From contig CM060177.1 of the NCBI GenBank assembly GCA_030549775.1, positions 54,686,638-54,750,637 of the forward strand: a DNA stretch of 64,000 bases, read 5' to 3'. The translations under genes were made by a program, and so were the position numbers. The stretch is from Tamarix chinensis. Lineage: Eukaryota; Streptophyta; Magnoliopsida; Caryophyllales; Tamaricaceae. Below, piece by piece: positions 23,916-33,990 of the stretch. The notes under the pieces were generated by a model. It made no database searches. It had not been told where the DNA came from and saw only the letters and a list, made by a program, of their open reading frames with translations. Each line of letters starts with the position of its first letter. Position 1 is the first letter of the stretch.

Positions 23916-24430
23916 ACAAGCATCCATAGGTAATACATCACATTGTTATGGAATTAGGGTTTCTTCGTTACACAAACATCATTATCTTAATTAATACATC
24001 GTAAGGAATACGGTTTAGGATGTTTAGTGGTCACTAACCCTAGTTGTTTGACCATGTTTTCACTTGTTACATTAGTTGATGAACCTCTCTCTATAATGAC
24101 CCTACAAACCTTGCCACCAATTCTACACTATGTTTTGAAAATTTTATCCCTTTGTGTAGGTTGATCATTAGTTTGTATTTGTTATACCCTTTGAAGTAGA
24201 AAGCATGGATTACCATATTCTTCATAGATACTTCCTCATAAACCATGGCTATCCACCTTATTACCCTTGTAATCCACCCTTGAGAGATTTTCTCTACTAT
24301 GCTTGTAGTGGTAATCCAAGTCATCAAAATGTCTCCTAGACTCAAATCATGATCGAGTTGCTAAACCCATCCTCTTAAGTGATAGGATAGTTCTAGAATA
24401 ATCCTTCTTCCTATCATCTAGTTTTTACAC
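23916..24430 (-). pseudogene. element F: retropepsin region and end of gag
   Basis: Minus-strand words: NDVCVTKK, then VKQLGLVTTKHPKPY (about 24000-24050) and RGSSTNVTSE (about 24065-24095, the degraded catalytic loop of the retropepsin), then INLHKGIKF and YFKGYNKYKL. It continues the F sequence broken at 20188. Compared with A it ends near the zinc-knuckle position (about 24395-24410), where the next gag type begins. Confidence 0.75.
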
Positions 24431-25125
24431 ACTTTTGAGCTTCCTCATACCCTAAAACTTGGCACTCTGACCCTAAATGACTCAAGCTACCTCTAAGGCC
24501 TGATTATACATAACAATGATGTTTGAAGAGGAAATTCTAACTAGGAAGTCCTTATACCTAATCTCGAAATCCAATTTAAAGTGGTGAACTTACATTGCCT
24601 TACTAGTCTCCACCCTAGGAGCAAATTGGACTAAGTTTTAGAACTTTGCTTAATACTCCTTCACTATCATGCACCCTTGTTGAAGCACCATAGATTTTTC
24701 ATACTTCCTAATATGTATAGGAGGTGGGTAAAACTTAGCTTAAAGTATATTAATAAAAGAGCCCCAATAAATATTCTCTTTGCCCTTACAATAGACACTC
24801 CACCATATATCAGCACAACCCCTTAAATAGTACATTGCCACAACCTCTTATCCAATAAGAAACCATAAGTAATAAAGGTCTTCTCTATGTCTTAGATCTA
24901 TGTCCCCATAATATTTGGGACCTACTAAAACTCAAAGATCAATGGATGATAATGTTTGGCACTTCCAAGCGAATCCTCTTGAACTAGTGCTTATACTAGC
25001 ATAGGTTATAGTGGAAGCTATGGAGATTGAATTTTTCCCCTTGGGTGATACACTTATTTGATTTTATCCCTTCACCAAAAATTCCTCTAGTTGAGCCTTA
25101 AGCTATTTTATTTTCACGAGTGCCA
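24431..25125 (-). pseudogene. Tekay/Del-type gag, minus strand
   Basis: Minus-strand reading gives MALVKIK at the start (25125), then EEFLV, DPKYYGDIDL, GCADIWWSVYC, YPPPIHIRKYEKSMVLQQG and QFAPRVETSKA. This is the AWW...FYPP..R..E...L.QG.M.V.EY.A.F gag of Tekay/Del chromoviruses, also seen in G at 30207-30500. In-frame stops are many. Its type differs from the A-family gag, so the junction near 24430 is either a recombination point between two elements or an insertion edge. Confidence 0.65.
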
Positions 25126-25272
25126 TTATAATACCCCATATGTTTTAAGAGTTATAATATAGGAAAATCTTATCTTTAATAAAATTTTGATGATTTCTAT
25201 GATGATTTGGATCTATCGTTTGGGTGTGATGGAATATAGAATTTGACAAAATTGACTAAAATGAGTTATCAC
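25126..25272 (-). repeat. LTR remnant abutting the minus-strand gag
   Basis: On the minus strand this 147 bp ends GGGGTATTATA directly before the gag start, the same LTR 3' end as in 59095-59106. It looks like a fragment of the 5' LTR of the 24431-25125 element, cut by the insertion of G at 25273. The continuation should lie right of 39108. Confidence 0.4.
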
Positions 25273-26190
25273 TAAAATGCCCCCAAAATATTTATGTAAA
25301 GAAGTGTAATTAAATAAGGGTTTATTAGGGAATTAACTCAATTAGTTATTTTTATTGGAATAGGAAGAAATTATTTAGGGCAAATTAAGAGGAAATGTAC
25401 AAATATTTTTATAAGGAAAAATTTGGGCATTTTGCTAATTAAAAAGGAATTTAGGAAAAATCCTAAATTATCCTAAAAAGGAAATTTAATATTATTTTAT
25501 TTAAAATATTTTTACTTTAAATATCAAAAATATTCTAATTAATTTAGTTAACTCCAACCTACTTAAATTTTTCTTTTTCCCTTTATCCTTTTTATTTTTC
25601 CTTCTTCCTTTTTCTTTCTTTTCTTCCTTTTTCTTTTCTTTTCTTTCTTTTTCCTTTTTTTCTTCCGATTGAGCCTGTCTAGAGCCTAATCTCTTCTTTT
25701 TCTTTCTTCTCTTCGTGGCCCATCCTCCTGTTTCTTTTTCTTTTCTTCCTTAGGTAGCTAGAGCGCTACATATTGCATGTTTTCCACCTGGAATTCCGCG
25801 TTCCATTTAAAATTTTTAAAATCAATGTCGACCTACTAGGTTCTCCCTTCTTTTTCCTCTCTTTCTTTTTCCCCCAGCCGGCCAATTCACTTTCTTCTTC
25901 CTCCTTCCTCCTCCATCGTCGACCTGCAACTCCGTTACCTCTGAAAATGGCACCGTTGGCTACGCTTGACTTGACCAGCTGTTTCTCCTCCCTTTCTCTT
26001 CCCCTTGAATTGCAGTTTAACCTAACCTCACCCACTTCCCTTTTATTTCCTGCAAAACCCTTCTTTTCCTGCGCGAAAGGTCAACCATGATTTGAATTTG
26101 CATCGGCCAATAAACGATGCTGGCTACCCCGAACCCTACCTGCATTACCTTCCCACTGACCCTTAGGACCCTACTTTCCTCTCCAAACTC

Positions 26191-26198
26191 TATATATA
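26191..26198 (+). promoter_or_regulatory. TATA box of the G 5' LTR
   Basis: TATATATA followed by CCCCCTTATTGAGTG, about 0.9 kb into the LTR. The same place is TATAAATA in the 3' LTR (35535), TATAAATA in solo LTR 48989-53639 (49996) and TATATTTATA in solo LTR 54544-59106 (55399). Shared position and the CCCC after it support a real promoter, giving a U3 of about 0.95 kb and an R-U5 of about 3.5 kb. Confidence 0.7.
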
Positions 26199-26859
26199 CC
26201 CCCTTATTGAGTGATCTTGAAACTTTGTCCCCAAAACCCTAAGAACCTACCCTACACACCACCACAACTTCGGATGCCCTTTCGTCCATCGTTAGCCAAC
26301 TACGCCGCCAGCTCTACCTACCTAAGTCTTCCCTACACTACCCTCTAACTAACACAACCACCCATCTACCTCGATTCTTCTTACACGAGCCACCACACCC
26401 GTGTAAAGTTCCTTTCTGAAGCAACCAAAATTTTACACTTGTCGCCCTTCGCACCACCGTCCGCCACCACATCCGCTGCAATAACTGCCTCCTGCACCAC
26501 CCAAAAACTACTACCAATCTTCCTCGACCTAGATATACCCTTCTCTTCTCCTTTCTCCTTCTCCTCCTCTCTTTTTCACTTTCTCTTCATTTTGGCCGCC
26601 ACTTGTTGCGCCACCACCCTCACTTTACTCCTCTTAGTCTAAACTACCACTAGCACTTCAACCACCACCCTTATTCTCCACCTCTTCTTCTCAGACCTTA
26701 ACTTTTTCCATTTCCTTCCTCTTTTTCGGCCACCGCCGCCTCCGTAGTGCACCACCGCCAATGCCATCCATCTCTGCCAACCCAAGGTAAAACCCTAGAC
26801 CCTCTTAGCCCTTCTCCCCTATTTATTTAAGCTTATTCTATTTTATTCCAATTTTTAAC

Positions 26860-27009
26860 CTTTATTTTATTATTACTATTATTATTATTATTTGTTTCAA
26901 TATTAAGGTTATTATTTCTTAGCAGGGTCGAGAGTGTATATGAATTATTTGGGTTATTAGTTTTGAATTATTAATAGTATTGGTATTATTATCAGTTGTA
27001 TTATCGTCG

Positions 27010-27040
<31 letters not shown>

Positions 27041-27343
27041 TATTATTATTAGTATTATTATTATTCTTAGTATAACTATTATTTATTTAGAGGACTGAAG
27101 CCCTTTTTTATTTAAATAATTCAATTACTATTATTTCAATTATTAATATTATTATTATTACTATTATTATTACTATTATTAGTATTATTGTTATTATTAT
27201 CATTATTATTATAAATATTATTATAAGTAATATGTGTTAATATTATTATTATTATTACTAATGGTACTTTTACTATTTTAGGCTAAAGTTGAAAACCCTG
27301 CCTTATATTACTTTTGGTTTAAGTCATTTCATTATTACTACTA

Positions 27344-27382
<39 letters not shown>

Positions 27383-27440
27383 GTATTATTGTTATTATTA
27401 TTACAATTTGATAATTCGATTATTATTTCACTACTATTTT
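26860..27440. repeat. ATT/ATC/ACT trinucleotide microsatellites
   Basis: Tracts of ATT and TTA (26870-26895, 27040-27070, 27140-27270), ATC (27008-27038) and ACT (27335-27381), broken by short unique pieces that are shared with the 3' LTR (36210-36760). Confidence 0.95.
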
Positions 27441-28005
27441 AAGTAGTAGTTTTATTAATAATGTCTTAATGATATTATTAGTATTATTTTGGGTGGAGGG
27501 TAGAAGCCCTTATACCACCATCCATTTTGAATCATATTAATATTTTTATTAGCATTTTTGGTATTATTTCGTGTAGTTTTTATTGGTATAGTATTAATTT
27601 TTTTTTAAACCTAGTCTTTGGATAATTTATTAAATAATAGTATTTTTAGTAGGAGGGAACCTAATTCTAGTTTTTCCTCGTATAGGTGAGACTAGTCAAA
27701 TCCCTAAAGAGGTATAGGAGCATGCTCCAAGACTGGTGACGTTTTAGGTAAGGAGTAACTAAGGCCATTTGGGTATTATGTGTTTTATATGCCATGCATG
27801 CCATGTGATATGAAATTATAATTTATTTTATGCGTAATTCTATAACTTTCATATATGCAGCATGATACAGAATTGAGATAAGAATGTGCAAGGAATTGTG
27901 GCACGTGTATTTTGTGTATGGAATGTGTTGTTATTGTGGAATAGTGTGGCCCATAAGACATGCATCATAGGTTCGGTAATATGATGTTGGGGAGTATAAT
28001 CATAT

Positions 28006-28215
28006 GGAGTTAGGGTTTGCATGGAGTCAAGGTTTGTAAAGGAGTTAGGGTTTGCATGGTGTTAGGGTTTGCATGGAGTTAGGGTTGCATGGAGTTAGGG
28101 TTGCATGGAGTTAGGTTTTGCATGGGAGTTAGGGTTTGCATGGAGTTAGGGTTTGCATGGGAGTTAGGGTTTGCATATGGTTAGGGTTTTTATGGGAATT
28201 TAGGGTTTCACGGGT
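28006..28215 (+). repeat. minisatellite, GAGTTAGGGTTTGCATGG units
   Basis: About nine head-to-tail copies of 18-24 bp with small indels. The counterpart in the 3' LTR (37315-37470) has fewer copies, so the array length changed after insertion. TTAGGGTTT resembles plant telomere sequence in part, but the unit is not a telomere repeat. Confidence 0.9.
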
Positions 28216-28516
28216 GAGCATAAGGTTTTGCATGAAAAAGTCGGTACGTTTGCATGGGGGACATAAAGTGTGCATGAGAGAAGGTTTTACATATGGAAGC
28301 TAATATGGGGTGGAAGGAAGGTAATAGAAGTGTCATATGGGGTTTTGAAAACATGGGGAGGAAAAGAGTACGTGGTATATTATAAGGGCATGGAGGAGAC
28401 TGAGTTAAGGTTTGTCATGGTTAACTATGGTTTATGGTGGTTAACTAGGGTTTGGAGGATGAGAATAGTAGAAGTCGGCCATGCATGTCTGGGTGAAAGC
28501 TCTTGAATAAAATACT

Positions 28517-29000
28517 TAAGACATTAATCATTTCAAGTGAAAGATTATTGAGCCGGGATCAGCTAATCCACCGGTTAGGAATAGTGGTTCGGGTTTTTAC
28601 CTTATGTGTGACCGATCCACTAGTTATGGTGGTTGTTAGGGTTTTTACCCTATGCGTGACCGATCCACCGGTTATAATAGTAGTTAGGACCAGATGTCCT
28701 ATGGGTGACTGGCCCACCGATAATATTAATAGGGGATCCGAAGATAAATAAACATAAACTAGATTTTTACTAAGGTACATAAAAGATACTAATTACTTAC
28801 AGCGGAACATCATGCTAGTAGGAACTAAACCGATGCACGGGTACAGAATAGTGGTTAGGGCTTTATCTTATACGTGACCGATCAACCAGTTATAATAGTG
28901 GTCAAGGTTTTACCCTATGCGTGACCGATCCACAAGTTATAATAGTGGTTAGGGCATGATGCCCCATATGTGACTGAGCCACTGGTTATAATAGTGGGAG
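28517..29000 (+). repeat. CCGATCCACCGG tandem array with hairpins (G 5' LTR)
   Basis: Units of about 55-60 bp alternate a GTGACCGATCCACCGGTTAT motif with AATAGTGGTTAGG and an inverted repeat. Readable hairpins: 28637-28652 (TAGGG/CCCTA), 28685-28701 (TAGGAC/GTCCTA) and 28952-28964 (GGGCAT/ATGCCC). Two larger blocks start at about 28517 and 28774 with ACTTAAGACATTAATCATTT-like text. Located in the transcribed U5 part of the LTR. Confidence 0.8.
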
Positions 29001-29755
29001 ATTCCTGTACTCACATGGATTTTATAAAAATTATGGTGTGAAAGGAATATCAAAAAGAGATTATAAGTTACTAATCAGGTCTAATTGGAAATTTATTTGT
29101 GGACTTGAATGTTTATAAGCTGTTTATTATCTTGCATGACTTTATATATTATATGTGTGGGTTTGAACATGTGTAAGCTGAATATTATCCTACATTATTT
29201 TATGTACTTTTTTTTGGCCTTAGTGCTTGGTTACCTTACTCACTACGTAGCGTACTGATCACCCATTTTTTGGGTGCTACTCATTCCCATGAGTAGAAGC
29301 CCCATTTGACATGTTGTAGGTAGAAGACATGTTCTTTGATGCCATTGATGTCCACGGGACGTCAAGCTGGGGCAAGTGTTTATTTGGGCTGGATCAAGTC
29401 TTTGGAGTGGCATGGCCGGTTTTTCCTTAATGGGATTAATATTTTTTTTCTCTTTTATCTATGTTGTGATCCCTAGAAACAATTTCAATTTCACAGACAT
29501 CTTTCTACTTTAAGAAACTTTCTCTCGTATTGCGATCATATAATAATTTATGAGTACTATGATTATTGATTTGCGAACCTTAATTTATGTATTAATATGT
29601 GTTGATGGCAATGTTTTTCTTATCCTTAACACTTGGTTATAGAACGGTAGGAGTGAACTTGTCTGGTACTAAGTGTGGTGGTAGTATCCCAAAAATTTAC
29701 GGGTTTTAAATTTAAAGGTTTTGTGTAAAAAAAAGGTAAATTCTAGGGTGTTACA

Positions 29756-29777
29756 AGTTTGTATTAGAGCGGTGGGT
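29756..29777 (+). promoter_or_regulatory. primer binding site of element G
   Basis: AGTTTGTATTAGAGCGG follows the LTR end TGTTACA directly. It is close to the initiator-Met tRNA primer site TTGGTATCAGAGC, with G-to-T and C-to-T changes. Confidence 0.75.
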
Positions 29778-30007
29778 CTTGTTGACCACGCTCGTTATTG
29801 AAAATAAAATTGATTTAAGAAGTGTTTATTAAATTTTGAAATGGATTTCCCGCTCTAACTAAAAATCATTATGTTTTAAAATTTCGGAGCCCGAACGTGG
29901 TGAGGAGTACAAGGTTAGATTAGGGTTTTCCTCAAGAGGGAAAAATCTTACTAATATAATTTCAAACCATTGGGTTCATTTCTAAAATTTTCTTTTTATG
30001 CAGCTAA
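29778..30007 (+). other. 5' untranslated leader of element G
   Basis: 230 bp between the primer site and gag. No coding similarity. Includes a short run of A/T-rich sequence and CCTCAAGAGGG near 29930. Confidence 0.6.
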
Positions 30008-30740
30008 ATGGCAGAAAACCGAAAGATTAACCGATTGGAGGAGGCCGTCACAACCTTTTAAGAGTTCACCCAATGCTCTCAAAATGCTGGGAAGATTAGC
30101 TTCGGAGGATTACTGGACACCACCCTCCGACATATTCCAGCGAGGAGAACCCAGTGGTCCTGGAGGGGTGGATCCGAGAACTGGATCGCACCTTTGAGGC
30201 TATGGATTGTCCACAAGACAGATGACCCAGCACAACATTGCATCTTTCTTCCTCCTAGGCATAGTAGATGCCTGGTGGGAGGAGTATCGTGCCTCAGACA
30301 GTCCTCTAACTTCATGGAAGGCATTTAAGGCTACCATCGGCACCAAATTCTATCATGAGAGCCTAAGCAGATACAAGCTTTGGGAGTTTATACAACTCAC
30401 GCAGGGACCGATGATAGTCTGTCAGTATCATGCCCACTTCATTGAGTTACTTCGGTTTGCTCTAGGGATCGCTGCCAGTGAACCCACGGGTGTCTTTTAG
30501 TTTAAGCAGGGACTAAATTTCAGCATCCGCCATATGATGGGTACAGTGCCTTTCACAAATCTCGCATCCCTATATGTACGTGCTTGCATTGCAGACACAC
30601 TGGAGCATGAGTAGGCCACCATTCTTGGAAAGAGGAAGCCCAAGGGTCAGATTTATGGGAACAAGACCCAACCCAAATTTGGAGAAGGAAGGAGGCCCCC
30701 ACTAAAGGATCACAACGGAAGCCAAGGGCCCCCAAAAGGC
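30008..30740 (+). pseudogene. gag of element G
   Basis: The likely start is 30008 (MAENRKINRLEEAVTTF, then a stop). After a frameshift, W-I-R-E-L-D-R-T-F-E-A-M appears near 30168-30205. After another, 30207-30500 reads NIASFFLLGIVDAWWEEY, WKAFKATIGTKFYHESL, WEFIQLTQGPMIV and LLRFALGIAA. This is the Tekay/Del gag domain that assembles the particle. A stop at 30498-30500 is followed by FKQGLNFSIRH, showing the domain continued. At least two frameshifts and several stops. Confidence 0.85.
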
Positions 30741-30742
30741 CT

Positions 30743-30850
30743 AGTTTATAGGAGGCGTGGTCAAACCCACCTTGGCAAGACCTGTGCAAGCAAGTTCATC
30801 ACATGCCTAAAATTTGGGAAGATGGGTAACAGAGTGGTGGAGTGTTGGAG
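30743..30850 (+). pseudogene. gag zinc-knuckle region of element G
   Basis: Reads RRRGQTHLGKTC and then CLKFGKMGNRVVEC at 30804-30845. The knuckle spacing C-x2-C-x4-H-x4-C is kept, but the second Cys is Phe and the His is Asn, so zinc binding is lost. The upstream half-knuckle also lacks its Cys pair. Confidence 0.75.
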
Positions 30851-31084
30851 GCCACCTATACTTTAGCATAATTATACCTGACCATCTCAAATGGGAGGAG
30901 CCCTAATATCTCCGCAGTAGGCATACTAGCAGCACCGCTAGAATTCCTCCTAGGATTATTATCAACGAGAACCTTCTCCATCTAGTGCACCAGTTTGAGA
31001 GACAGGGGGAGACCTTAGGGATCCAGGCCTTATCCTTAGAAGGGAGGCCAGTTAGGAGGATGCCTGAATGTCATCAGTCAGGCA

Positions 31085-31510
31085 GAGGTAGACTGTCAGT
31101 TGGATTTTGTTACGGGTATGTTCACCATTTATTCTTTATCAGTGTATGTTCTATTTGATTTGGGTGCCACACTATCTTTCATGTCATCTACATTTGCTGC
31201 TAAGGCTGGATTGTCACGATCTGCTAGAGTAAAGTTATTTGTGATGCTTCCGTTGGGTGACAAGATGGAGTGTAGTCAGATGTTTTCCAACATGTCCTTA
31301 GACATAGGCAGGGTAGACTTCCTAGTATATCTGGTTGGGATGGACTTGAAGGATTTTGATGTGAGTCTAGGCATGGATATGCTGGGGAGATATAGGGTAG
31401 TTATTGATTGTGCCCAAGAGTGGGTGATTTTGTGAGGCCCGAAGGGGACTCGGATTTCGTACAGGAAGACTTAGCCCGAGCTGACCACTAAGGTAGTATA
31501 TGCGGTTACT
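31085..31510 (+). pseudogene. retropepsin-like protease of element G
   Basis: Open 31100-31435: VTGMFTIYSLSVYVLFDLGA, FMSSTFAAKAGL, YLVGMDLKDFDVSLGMDMLG and VIDCA. The family active site D-S-G-A is D-L-G-A here (Asp codon 31157-31159, Leu next). A stop at 31433 and another near 31469 separate it from the RT part, which continues in the same frame. Confidence 0.85.
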
Positions 31511-32520
31511 TTGCACACTTTGATCCAAAAAGGGTATCCCCTATATTTATACAGTGTGCAGGAGCTGAACAAGGACTTAACCACATTAGACAGTATTCCG
31601 GTAGTTAAAGATTTTCTAGATGTGTTTCCAGAAGAAATACTAGGCATGCCTCTAGATCGGGAGATTAATTTTAAGATCGAGCTAGTGTCAGGAGTCGAGC
31701 CTATCTCAAAGGCACCATACAAAATGGGACCGGTTGAGATGAAAGAGTAAAAGGTCTAGTTGGAAGAATTATTGGGGCATGGGTACATCCGGCCGAGTGT
31801 ATCACCATGGCAAGCACCAGTATTGTTCATAAAAAAGAAGGATGGTAGCCTCCATCTTTACATCGACTACTAAGGGTTGAATAAGTTGAATGTAAAGAAC
31901 TGTTATCCACTTTCGAGGATCAATGATTTATTTGACTAGTTGAAAAGTTCTATGATATTTTCCAAGATTGACCTGAGGTCTAGATATCACCGGTTGAGAA
32001 TTGCCAATGCTGATATTATGAAGACTGCCTTTCGGACCCGATATGGACATTATGAGTTTACGGTGATGCCCTTCGGACTTACAAATGCCCCCGTAGTCTT
32101 CATGGATTTGATGATGACGATATTTAGACCTTTCCTCGATCAATTTGTAGTGGTATTCATTGATGATATTTTAGTGTATTCCCAAGGAAACAAGGAGCAT
32201 GAACAGCATTTACACACCATTTTGGGTTTGTTGAGGGAGCATCATTTGTATGTGAAATTGTCGAATTGTGGATTTTGGTTTCAAGAGGTAGCCTTTCTTG
32301 CTCACATTGTATCAGCTAGAGGAGTGGCTATGGACCCAGCTAAAGTTGTGGCGATCATGGAATGGAAGCCCCCTATGAGCATAACGGAGATTTAGAGTTT
32401 TCTAGGTTTGGCTGGGTACTACAGACAACTTTTATAGAATTTTTCAAAGATTGCCAGACCATTGACTAATCTTCTGAAGAAGGCTACAAAATTTCAGTAG
32501 GATAAGACTTATGAGGAGGC
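31511..32520 (+). pseudogene. reverse transcriptase of element G
   Basis: Linker DVFPEEILGMPLDREINF (31616-31670), [16 protein letters not shown] (31798-31846), [17 protein letters not shown] (31952-32000), [16 protein letters not shown] (32066-32113), FIDDILVYS (32156-32182) and the FLGLAGYYRQL connection (32400-32430). Both catalytic Asp of the Y/F-x-DD box are kept. In-frame stops at about 31748, 31757, 31871, 31937, 32393, 32435 and 32498. One frame runs from the protease to about 33460. Confidence 0.9.
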
Positions 32521-32945
32521 TTTCCGAGAGGTGAATAAATGGTTGACCTCTGCACTAGTGTTAACTTTACCTGAGGGGACCGAGGAGTTTGAGGTTTACA
32601 GTGAAGCATCTAAGTATGGGTTGGGATGTGTGTTGATGCAAAAGGGTAATGTGGTAGCTTATGGCTCACGACATCTGAAGAAATATGAGTAGAATTATCC
32701 CATGCATGACCTAGAGTTAGCTGTTGTTGTTTTTGCCTTGAAAATTTGGAGACATTATCTGTACGGGGCAAAGTGCAAAATGTTTACAGATCATAAGAGT
32801 CTCAAGTATATTTTCACGCAGAAACAACTGAACTTGAGGTAGAGAAGATCGTTAGAGCTTTTGAAGGACTATGATATTGAGTTGACCTTCCATGAGGGTA
32901 AGGCTAACATGGTTGCAGATGCTCTGAGTAGGAATATTTCACATT
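32521..32945 (+). pseudogene. RNase H of element G
   Basis: Reads [67 protein letters not shown] and ANMVADALSRN. The first catalytic residue, Asp in the family (C-D-A-S), is Glu at 32603-32605. Other acidic positions remain. Stops at about 32690 and 32840 sit where the family has Gln. Confidence 0.9.
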
Positions 32946-33990
32946 CTATGCTGTGTTATGTGGTTGCTAACCTAACAATAAGGGAATTATCAGACCTAGA
33001 GATCGAGATAATTCAGTAGGGAGACCTTGAAGCTAGTATGAACGCCCTAACACTCACTCCTACTATATTCGAAGAGATTCGAGTAGGCTAGGTTGGAGAT
33101 GTTAAGCTGGAGAGAATCTAACAGAAGATGTAGGAAGGACAAGCAAAGGGATTTAGAATCCACGAGGATGGAAGTATTCAATTCAAGGGTTGTTGGTGTG
33201 TACCCAAGAGTTCTCCGGAGCTTAAGCGACATATTATTAGGGAAGGACATCAGACTCCTTACTCGGTTCACCCAGGAGGATCTAAGTTATATAATGACCT
33301 AAAAAAGGTGTATTTGTGGCCACGTATGAAGTAGGAGGTGGCAGAGTTCATATCATGGTGTCTTGTGTTTCAGATGGTCAAGATTGAACATCAGAGGCCA
33401 ATTGGGTTACTTTAGTCTTTGGAGGTGCCAAGGTGGAAATGGGACTCCATTTCTATGGACTTTTGTTAGTGGTTTACTGAGGACCCGAAGTGGCTGTGAT
33501 ACTATTTGGGTAATTATTTACAGATTAGCCAAGTTAGCTGTGTTTATCCCAATGAAGTCCACATGGAGTATGGAGTAGTTGGCAAATGCTTATATGAAGT
33601 TTGTGGTTAGTCGTCATGGGGTTCTGGAGGAATTCTTTTTAGACCGAGATTCAAGGTTCCTCTCTCAATTTTGGGGAAAGCTTCAGGAAGTTTTAGGGAC
33701 TAAGTTGAAGATGAGTGCTGCGTTTCACCCTGCCACAGATGGACAGACAGAACAAACTATACAAACTTTGAAGGATATGTTGAGGGCCTATGTGCAGGAT
33801 TTCCAGGGATGTTGGGAGGAGCTCCTTCATCTGTTAGAGTTTTCATTTAAAAACAGCTATCATGCCAGATGTTGGATGGCTCCCTTTGAAGTATTGTATG
33901 GACGAAAGTGCAGGACTCCTTTGTGTTGGAGCAACATTAGTGAGACGATAGTGTTGGGACCAGAAATGATTGAAGATATGACCCGGTAGG
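32946..33990 (+). pseudogene. integrase of element G
   Basis: Zinc region: REGHQTPYSVHPGG (33235-33280) keeps both His, while the Cys pair reads C-L-V-F (about 33360), one Cys lost. Core: SISMDF (about 33446-33461), then a one-base frameshift, GCDTIWVIIYRLAKLAVFIP (33492-33551), LDRDSRFLSQFWGKL (about 33639-33680) and HPATDGQTEQTIQTL (33726-33770). The D, D and E catalytic residues are present although S-D-R-D is L-D-R-D. Then NSYHARCWMAPFEVLYGRKC (33852-33911). A stop at 33576-33578 replaces Gln. Confidence 0.9.

Larger units (their letters stand above)
25273..29755 (+). repeat. 5' LTR of element G (4.48 kb)
   Basis: Starts TAAAATGCCCCC and ends GGGTGTTACA. It is homologous along its length to 34650-39108 and more distantly to 48989-53639 and 54544-59106. 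Order of parts: AT-rich start, pyrimidine block (25560-26830), TATA box (26191), ATT/ATC/ACT microsatellites (26860-27440), TTAGGGTTTGCATGG minisatellite (28006-28215), CCGATCCACCGG array (28517-29000), conserved end. Pro/Ser-rich frames in the pyrimidine block (25773-26090, 26439-26642) have no family features. Confidence 0.9.

Noticed and set aside
25766..26090. Opposed 89- and 105-codon frames
   Set aside because: LTR U3 pyrimidine block. The counterpart in the other LTR (35132-35374) has a different frame and length.
28006..28215. Interstitial telomere repeat
   Set aside because: Only TTAGGGTTT words inside a longer GAGTTAGGGTTTGCATGG unit; no run of TTTAGGG.
28517..29000. CRISPR-like spaced repeats
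   Set aside because: Plant nuclear context; units are degenerate tandem repeats with related spacers inside an LTR, and no cas genes exist here.
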